From Burkholderia anthina (GTDB taxonomy: Bacteria; Pseudomonadota; Gammaproteobacteria; Burkholderiales; Burkholderiaceae), in NCBI RefSeq assembly GCF_001547525.1, contig NZ_LNJP01000004.1, forward strand, positions 576,658 to 640,657: 64,000 nt of DNA, written 5' to 3'. Positions 58,607-64,000 of the stretch are shown here, piece after piece. Made by a program: the position numbers and the translations under genes. How positions within the stretch are numbered: the first letter of the stretch is position 1; every line of letters starts with the position of its first letter. The notes beneath the pieces are model-generated. The model made no database searches. It was not told the origin of the DNA and was given only the letters and a program-made list of their open reading frames with translations.

Positions 58607-59992
58607 TCAGCGTGCGGAGACGCCGTCGTGCACCGCCAAGCCCGCATTCTTCTGACGGAAGCGATACCCGATCGCGAGCACCGCGAGCCATACCGGGATC
58701 AGGTACACCGACAGGCGGAGATCCGGCGTCAGGTACATCACGACGAGAATGCCGGCCATGAATGCCAGGCACAGGTAATTCGTGAAAGGATAGCCCACAC
58801 TGCGGAAGGATGTCTGTTCCCCGGCAGCACGCTTGGCCTGGCGGAACTTCAGGTGGATCAGCGTGATCATCGCCCAGTTGATGATCAGCGCCGACACGAC
58901 GAGGCCCATCAGCACCTCGAACGCCTTGCCCGGCATGAAGTAGTTGACCAGCACGCACACGCCGGTCGCGAGCGCCGACGCGCCGAGCGCGGCGAGCGGA
59001 ATGCCGCGCTTGTTCACCGAGCACAGCACCTTCGGCGCGTTGCCCTGCTTCGCGAGGCCGAACAGCATCCGGCTGTTGCTGTACACGCCGCTGTTGTAGA
59101 CCGACAGCGCGGCCGTCAGCACGACGACGTTCAGCACGTTCGCGACCACGTTGCTGCTCAGCGCATGGAAGATCAGCACGAACGGGCTGCCGCCGGTGAC
59201 GACCTTTTCCCACGGATACAGCGACAGCAGCACGGCGAGCGCGCCGATGTAGAAAATCAGGATCCGGTAGATCACCTGGTTGGTCGCGCGCGGAATGCTG
59301 TGCTTCGGATCGTCCGCCTCGGCCGCGGTGATGCCGATCAGTTCCAGCCCGCCGAACGAGAACATGATCGCGGCCATCGACATCACGAGCCCCGATACGC
59401 CGTTCGGGAAGAAACCGCCGTGCCGCCACAGGTTCGCGATGCTCGCTTCGGGCCCCGCTTGTCCGCTCGCGAGCAGCCAGCCGCCGAAGCCGATCATCCC
59501 GACGATCGCGGCGACCTTGATGATCGAGAACCAGAATTCCGTCTCGCCGTACGACTTCACGCTCGCCAGGTTCAGCAGGTTGATCGCGACGAAGAACACC
59601 AGCGCCGACACCCAGGTCGGCACGCCGGGCCACCAGTACTGCACGTAGATTCCGACGGCCGACAGCTCGGCCATGCTGACGAGGATGTACAGCACCCAGT
59701 AGTTCCAGCCGGACAGGAAACCGGTGAAGTGGCCGACGTATTTGTCGGCGAAATAGCTGAACGAGCCGGCGACGGGCTCGTCGACGACCATCTCGCCGAG
59801 CTGGCGCATGATGAAAAACGCGACGATGCCGGCCACCGCGTAGCCGAGCAGCACGGACGGGCCGGCCATCTTGATCGTCTGCGCGATGCCGAGGAACAGC
59901 CCCGTGCCGAGCGCGCCACCGAGCGCGATCAGCTGGATGTGCCGGTTCTTCAGCCCGCGCTTGAGGCCAGCGCTCTCGTTTCCAGAAACCAT
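58607..59992 (-). CDS. Amino acid permease, APC superfamily (AroP/PheP-like)
   Basis: 461 residues, 12 membrane segments. N-terminal signature LKNRHIQLIALGGALGTGLFLG and EMVVDEPVAGSFSYFADKYVG identify the AAT family; the operon partner is an aromatic aminotransferase, so an aromatic amino acid is the likely cargo. Start at 59992 (MVSGNESAGLKRGLK) has TGGAG upstream. Divergent from an Lrp-family regulator that probably controls both genes. Confidence 0.92.
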   Translation of the reverse strand: MVSGNESAGLKRGLKNRHIQLIALGGALGTGLFLGIAQTIKMAGPSVLLGYAVAGIVAFFIMRQLGEMVVDEPVAGSFSYFADKYVGHFTGFLSGWNYWVLYILVSMAELSAVGIYVQYWWPGVPTWVSALVFFVAINLLNLASVKSYGETEFWFSIIKVAAIVGMIGFGGWLLASGQAGPEASIANLWRHGGFFPNGVSGLVMSMAAIMFSFGGLELIGITAAEADDPKHSIPRATNQVIYRILIFYIGALAVLLSLYPWEKVVTGGSPFVLIFHALSSNVVANVLNVVVLTAALSVYNSGVYSNSRMLFGLAKQGNAPKVLCSVNKRGIPLAALGASALATGVCVLVNYFMPGKAFEVLMGLVVSALIINWAMITLIHLKFRQAKRAAGEQTSFRSVGYPFTNYLCLAFMAGILVVMYLTPDLRLSVYLIPVWLAVLAIGYRFRQKNAGLAVHDGVSAR

Positions 59993-60313
59993 GTCTTCTC
60001 CATTCTTCCCGCCTCCGCCGGAAGCGGTGCGGCGCGCCTCGGTGTGCCGGGCGCTGTTTTTGCTGTGCCGGCGGCCGTTCGTGGGGACGCCGGGTTGGGG
60101 ACTGCAATTTTCGCGCGGGCAGCACCCGATTCGCGTCGGTGGACCGGCCAGACCGGCCGCCGACTCGCCGCCCATGCCGCATTGCCGCGGCCGAACACGA
60201 AAATCCGGCGTCAGTTTAGCGTCGCGACGGCGAAATCGGGTTGCGTAACCCGCTCATGCAAACCCTACATTATGAGATAAAATTGCGCCCAGGAGACAGA
60301 GGAGGAAACAAAA
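59993..60313. promoter_or_regulatory. Divergent promoter region, permease versus Lrp gene
   Basis: 321 bases. AT-rich near 60250-60290 (CTACATTATGAGATAAAATT), suitable for Lrp binding. No gene is credible inside. Confidence 0.45.
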
Positions 60314-60787
60314 ATGCCTGAACCGCTTCTCGACCGCATCGATCGCCACTTGCTGTCGGTGTTGCAGGAGAACGGCCGTGCGTCGAACCTCGACCTGGCG
60401 AAGGCCGTCGGGCTGTCGCCCGCGCAGACCTTGCGGCGCCATCGGCGGCTGGAGGAAATCGGCGCGATCCGCCGTTATGAAACCCGGCTGTGCCCCGATA
60501 CGCTCGGGTTCGGCGTCACCGCGTTCGTGCACGTGACGATGGAGCGCGGGCATATCCGCGATCTGTCGAAGTTTCAGAAACTCGTGTCGGATCTCGCGCA
60601 GATCCAGGAATGTTTCTCGGTCACGGGCGATATCGACTACGTGCTGAAGGTCGTCGCGCACGACCTGAAGGGGCTGTCGACGTTCTTGCTCGAAACGCTG
60701 ATGCGCATTCCCGGCGTGAGCGGCGTGCATTCGAGCGTGTGTCTCGACGAGATCAAGTGCACGAGCGCGATGCCGGTGGAAGGTTGA
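60314..60787 (+). CDS. Lrp/AsnC-family transcriptional regulator
   Basis: 157 residues. N-terminal winged helix (LDRIDRHLLSVLQENGRASNLDLAKAVGLSPAQTLRRHRRLEEIGAI in parts), C-terminal RAM ligand domain with GDIDYVLKVVAHDLKGLSTFLLE and PGVSGVHSS. Lrp-type regulators respond to amino acids. AGGAGG lies before the ATG. Divergence from the permease-aminotransferase operon indicates control of aromatic amino acid uptake and transamination. Confidence 0.94.
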   Translation: MPEPLLDRIDRHLLSVLQENGRASNLDLAKAVGLSPAQTLRRHRRLEEIGAIRRYETRLCPDTLGFGVTAFVHVTMERGHIRDLSKFQKLVSDLAQIQECFSVTGDIDYVLKVVAHDLKGLSTFLLETLMRIPGVSGVHSSVCLDEIKCTSAMPVEG

Positions 60788-60814
60788 CGCGCCCGAAGCG
60801 CTGCGCCGGCGCGT

Positions 60815-61672
60815 TCACCGCACCGCTTCGAACGCACTGATCAGCAGCGCGCCGCAAGCAATCACGAGGCACCCTGCCGCCCGGCGCGGCGTCAGCCGCT
60901 CGCCGAGATACACGCGCGCGATCAGCGCCGCGAACACCACGCTCGTTTCCCGCAGCGCCGACACCGGCCCCATCGGCGCGCGATCCATCGCCCAGATCAC
61001 GATGCCGTACGCGAGCGCCGCGAACACGCCGCCGCAGGCCGCCTTCGCGGTTTCGCCGACATCCTGCGTCAGCCGCAGCGGCCCCGCCCGCAGCCGGTAG
61101 TACGCGGCCATCATCGCGCCTGTCAGCACGAACATCCACGCGGTATAGCCGACCGTACTGCCGCTCTCGCGCACGCCGATCCCGTCGACCACGCTGTACG
61201 CCGCGATCGACACGCCGGTCGCGAACGCGGTCGGCAGCACCTGCATCATCCGGTGTTTCGCGCCGCGCCCGCGCTCCAGCCCGATCGCCATGATGCCCGC
61301 GCAGATCAGCACGAGCCCGCATTGCGCGCCGACGTTCAGGCGCTCGCCCGCGAACGCCGCCGCGCCGAGCGTGACCAGCAGCGGCGCGGTGCCGCGCGCG
61401 ACCGGGTACGCGACGCTCAGGTCGCCGTGCTCGTAAGCACGGACGAGCAGCAGCGTATAGACGACGTGGATCACGGCCGACGCGACGACGCAGAGCCAGC
61501 TCGCCGGCGTGATCGGCGCGGCGGCCGGCAGGAACAGCAGCGCGAACAGCCCGATCGCGATCTGCAGCACCGTGGCCGAGCGCAGCCGGTCGCCGCTGCT
61601 GCGCACGAGCGCATTCCATGATGCGTGCAGGAACGCCGCGCACAGAACGGCAAACAGAACGGGGATCGGCAC
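60815..61672 (-). CDS. EamA-family drug/metabolite transporter
   Basis: 285 residues, ten membrane helices in two EamA repeats (VLFAVLCAAFLHASWNALVRSSGD at the start, APMGPVSALRETSVVFAALIARVYLGERLTPRRAAG in the second, quoted in parts). Members export amino acids or metabolites. The start codon is GTG at 61672, chosen because AGGGAG lies eight bases upstream; upstream GTG and TTG lack spacing. A palindrome 45 bases upstream may be its operator. Confidence 0.88.
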   Translation of the reverse strand: MPIPVLFAVLCAAFLHASWNALVRSSGDRLRSATVLQIAIGLFALLFLPAAAPITPASWLCVVASAVIHVVYTLLLVRAYEHGDLSVAYPVARGTAPLLVTLGAAAFAGERLNVGAQCGLVLICAGIMAIGLERGRGAKHRMMQVLPTAFATGVSIAAYSVVDGIGVRESGSTVGYTAWMFVLTGAMMAAYYRLRAGPLRLTQDVGETAKAACGGVFAALAYGIVIWAMDRAPMGPVSALRETSVVFAALIARVYLGERLTPRRAAGCLVIACGALLISAFEAVR

Positions 61673-62073
61673 GCTCAATACTCCCTGACGGTCGGAAGCC
61701 GCACGGTGCACGGCAGGCGTTCATCGTATGAACGCGTCACCGTATTGTCAAAAAAGCGACGCGCGACGCCCTGCCGAGGATCCCGCCGGCGGCTCCCCGT
61801 CGCCCGCCCGGCAACGCTGGCGTCGCAAGCGACCGGCATGCGGCGACGTGTGACGTGGAGGGTGCGGACGGTCCGCCCCTTTCCGTTCTCTTTCGCATCG
61901 CGCCGGGCCGTAATGAAACCGATACCGCGGCGCAACCGTCGCGAAAACACTCCGTCCCCATATTTTCATACGCGGCTGTTCCAATGCGCGTGCTTCCTCA
62001 CGAGCTCCGCGCCGAACCGACACGGCGACGGGGCCGTTCTCCACCATCGAAGGCCTTACCCTGGAGTTTCCCG
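61673..62073. promoter_or_regulatory. Divergent region between the EamA and phosphoesterase genes, 401 bases
   Basis: Non-coding; includes GCGTTCAT-CGT-ATGAACGC at 61717-61735, a perfect 8-base-arm palindrome. No conserved frame. Confidence 0.45.
61717..61735. promoter_or_regulatory. Palindromic operator upstream of the EamA transporter
   Basis: GCGTTCATCGTATGAACGC, perfect 8-base arms around CGT, 45 bases before the GTG start. The regulator is not identified. Confidence 0.5.
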
Positions 62074-63747
62074 ATGTTCCGTCAAGCCTTGCTCGTCACC
62101 GCCTGCGCCGGCGCCACGCTTGCGCTGTTCGCCTGCGGCGGCAGCGACGATTCCACGCCGACGGCCGCCGTGTCGTCGCAGGATGCGCTGCAGACCGCCA
62201 CGCCGATCAAGCACGTCGTCGTGATCTACGGCGAAAACATCTCGTTCGACCATTACTTCGGCACCTATCCGAACGCGACGAACCCGTCGGGCGAACCGGC
62301 GTTCACCGCGAAACCCGGCACGCCGACGCCGAACGGCCTGACGGGCACGCTGCTCACCGCGAACCCGAACTTCACGAACACGGCCAACGGCGCCGACGCG
62401 GCGAACCCGTTCCGCCTCGACCGCACGCAGGCCGCGACCGCCGACCAGAACCACGCGTACACGGCCGAACAGCAGGCCGAGGACAACGGTCTTGCAGACC
62501 TGTTCCCGAAGTACACGGGCAAGGGCTCGTCCGGCGGCGCCGGCGCGTTCGGCACGAAAGGCCAGGTGATGGGCTATTTCGACGGCAACACGGTGACCGC
62601 GTTGTGGAACTACGCACAGCGCTTCGCGATGAGCGACAACACTTACACGACGGTCTACGGCCCGTCGACGCCGGGCGCACTGAACGTCGTGTCGGGCCAG
62701 ACCAACGGGATGCAGATCGTCAAGACGTCGAAGCAGCCGTCGACGCTCGCCGCGACCTCGTACTACATCAACGACGGCCAGGGCGGCCTCACGATGATCA
62801 ACGACGTCGACCCGGGCTTCGACGTGTGTTCGAGCACGACCGACCAGGCGATGATGACCGGCAAGAACATCGGCGACCTGCTGAACGCCGCGAAGATCAC
62901 GTGGGGCGGCTTCATGGGCGGCTTCAACCTGTCGACGACGAACGGCAACGGCACGACGGGCTGCGCGCGCAGCACGGTCGCCACCGCCGTGAACGCCGCG
63001 ACGGCCGACTACATCCCGCATCACAACTGGTTCCAGTACTACGCGTCGACCGCGAACCCGCAACACACGCGCCCCAGCTCGATCGCGGCGATCGGGTCGA
63101 GCGTCGAGACCGACGGCAAGACGCCCGAACCGGCGAACCACCAGTACGACACGGACGACTTCTTCGCCGCCGTGAAGGCCGGCAACTTCCCGTCGGTGAG
63201 CTACCTGAAGGCGCCGGCCGCGCAGGACGGGCACGCGGGGTATTCGGATCCGCTCGACGAGCAGGCGTTCGTGACGAAGGTCGTCAACTTCCTGCAGCAG
63301 CAGCCGGACTGGCAGAACACGGCCGTGATCGTCACCTATGACGACTCGGACGGCTGGTACGACCACGTGTACACGGCGCCGACGCACGCATCGTCGGACC
63401 CGGTCGACCAGCTCAACGGCGCCGGCAAGTGCGGCACGGGCGGCACCACCGGCGTGAACGGCGCGACCGTGAACGGCCGCTGCGGCCCGGGCGTGCGCAT
63501 TCCGCTGGTCGTGATCTCGCCGTACGCGAAGCAGAACTACGTCGACCACACGATGCTCGACCAGGCGTCCATCGTGCGCTTCATCGAGGACAACTGGCTC
63601 GGCGGCCAGCGGATCGGCGGCGGCTCGTTCGACGCGACGGCCGGCGACCTGCGCAACCTGTTCGACTTCACGTCGAAGCCGGACACGACGCCGCTGTATC
63701 TCGACCCGACGCTCGGCACCGTGCTGAGCACGGCCCCGGCGATCTGA
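62074..63747 (+). CDS. Lipoprotein phosphoesterase of the AcpA/phospholipase C family
   Basis: 557 residues. Lipobox LFAC with C21 at the end of a hydrophobic signal (LLVTACAGATLALFACGG), so membrane-anchored on the outer side. The phosphoesterase domain (PF04185 type) begins KHVVVIYGENISFDHYFGTYP, with the metal-site residues GEN and later VTYDDSDGWYDHV and SPYAKQNYVDH. Members hydrolyse phospholipids or phosphomonoesters; in Burkholderia they are often called acid phosphatase AcpA. CTGGAG before ATG 62074. Confidence 0.9.
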   Translation: MFRQALLVTACAGATLALFACGGSDDSTPTAAVSSQDALQTATPIKHVVVIYGENISFDHYFGTYPNATNPSGEPAFTAKPGTPTPNGLTGTLLTANPNFTNTANGADAANPFRLDRTQAATADQNHAYTAEQQAEDNGLADLFPKYTGKGSSGGAGAFGTKGQVMGYFDGNTVTALWNYAQRFAMSDNTYTTVYGPSTPGALNVVSGQTNGMQIVKTSKQPSTLAATSYYINDGQGGLTMINDVDPGFDVCSSTTDQAMMTGKNIGDLLNAAKITWGGFMGGFNLSTTNGNGTTGCARSTVATAVNAATADYIPHHNWFQYYASTANPQHTRPSSIAAIGSSVETDGKTPEPANHQYDTDDFFAAVKAGNFPSVSYLKAPAAQDGHAGYSDPLDEQAFVTKVVNFLQQQPDWQNTAVIVTYDDSDGWYDHVYTAPTHASSDPVDQLNGAGKCGTGGTTGVNGATVNGRCGPGVRIPLVVISPYAKQNYVDHTMLDQASIVRFIEDNWLGGQRIGGGSFDATAGDLRNLFDFTSKPDTTPLYLDPTLGTVLSTAPAI

Positions 63748-63767
63748 CCGGTACGGCCTGAACGCAT

Positions 63768-63790
63768 GGCCGGCGCATCGCGCGCCGGCC
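63768..63790 (+). terminator. Possible terminator after the phosphoesterase gene
   Basis: GGCCGGCGC pairs perfectly with GCGCCGGCC around a 5-base loop; the following GTTTCCATTT is only a weak U-tract. Confidence 0.5.
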
Positions 63791-63841
63791 GTTTCCATTT
63801 AACGCGCCGCCTCGTGCGGCGCCCGATTTTCGACCGACAGC

Positions 63842-64000
63842 ATGACAGCTCGCCCCGCGTTTCCGTCTCCCGATGCGTCCGGCACGCCCGCGCCGCGCGC
63901 CCCTTCCCGCCTGCTGCGCCGCGCGGCGTTCGTGCTCGGCGCGGCCGTGCTCGGTATGCGTTTTCCGATTTTCCCCGCGCGATACGGCGGCGAACCGCGG
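63842..64000 (+). CDS. Start of an exported or membrane protein, cut by window edge
   Basis: 53 residues visible (MTARPAFPSPDASGTPAPRA then a basic stretch and RAAFVLGAAVLGM, a short hydrophobic segment). This resembles a signal or anchor. In related genomes a diheme cytochrome c peroxidase-type gene often follows the AcpA-like gene, but too little is present to confirm. Confidence 0.5.
   Translation, partial: MTARPAFPSPDASGTPAPRAPSRLLRRAAFVLGAAVLGMRFPIFPARYGGEPR

Noticed and set aside
1..64000. CRISPR array, tRNA, rRNA, prophage or intact insertion sequence
   Set aside because: No regularly spaced repeats of CRISPR type, no cloverleaf or rRNA-like sequence, no transposase or integrase coding frame was recognised.

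Overview
The base composition (high GC, strong third-position GC bias), gene repertoire and protein sequences point to a betaproteobacterium of the genus Burkholderia, most likely a Burkholderia cepacia complex strain. The density of regulators, transporters and catabolic genes suggests a secondary replicon rather than the core chromosome; that placement is inference. I see no rRNA, tRNA, CRISPR array, intact insertion sequence or prophage. Genes at both ends are cut by the window edge.

Region 0-9.4 kb is catabolic and redox: a truncated LysR regulator divergent from a RidA-like gene; an NAD(P) aldehyde dehydrogenase; a three-gene molybdenum hydroxylase operon (2Fe-2S subunit, Tat-exported molybdopterin subunit, triheme cytochrome c) ending in a clear terminator; an antibiotic-biosynthesis-monooxygenase-fold protein; a CurA-like reductase; and a TetR repressor. 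Two copies of one palindrome (TAGAC-N5-GTCTA) lie in front of the TetR and reductase genes. Region 9.4-19.5 kb has an accessory flavour: an orphan KfrA-like coiled-coil DNA-binding protein, a short cation-diffusion-facilitator protein, a hipBA toxin-antitoxin pair with four operators on an exact 27-bp period, 4-hydroxyphenylpyruvate dioxygenase beside an MHS-type transporter, a divergent second MurA, a vapBC pair with its own palindrome, and an IclR regulator.

Region 19.5-24.5 kb holds an overlapping pair encoding a FAN1-type VRR-NUC nuclease and an iron-sulfur XPD/DinG helicase with an N-terminal nuclease-like domain, preceded by a perfect LexA box, followed by a MipA/OmpV porin-like protein. 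Region 24.6-45 kb is a stress and signalling zone: many small proteins each with a strong ribosome binding site, CBS, PRC-barrel, DUF4142 and BON proteins, a hybrid histidine kinase opposite a receiver-less sigma-54 activator, a chemoreceptor, two universal stress proteins with FNR-like boxes upstream, a proline-type permease, a DedA-rhodanese fusion, a cupin, and a CHASE-PAS kinase/LuxR response regulator pair. Part of this zone resembles low-oxygen/stress clusters described in Burkholderia.

Region 45-54.2 kb has an LprI-like protein, a DUF4148 protein, a PilZ protein, a bifunctional penicillin-binding protein and a trans-3-hydroxy-L-proline catabolic module (dehydratase, solute-binding protein, GntR regulator, delta-1-pyrroline-2-carboxylate reductase) with shared cis-elements. 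Region 54.3-57.2 kb contains a single-domain receiver protein in operon with a four-cysteine FNR-type regulator, a likely ribosome-hibernation protein, and small proteins, one with an FNR-like box. Region 57.3-64 kb has an aromatic aminotransferase/permease operon with a divergent Lrp regulator, an EamA transporter, a lipoprotein phosphoesterase of the AcpA/phospholipase C family, and the start of a further exported protein.
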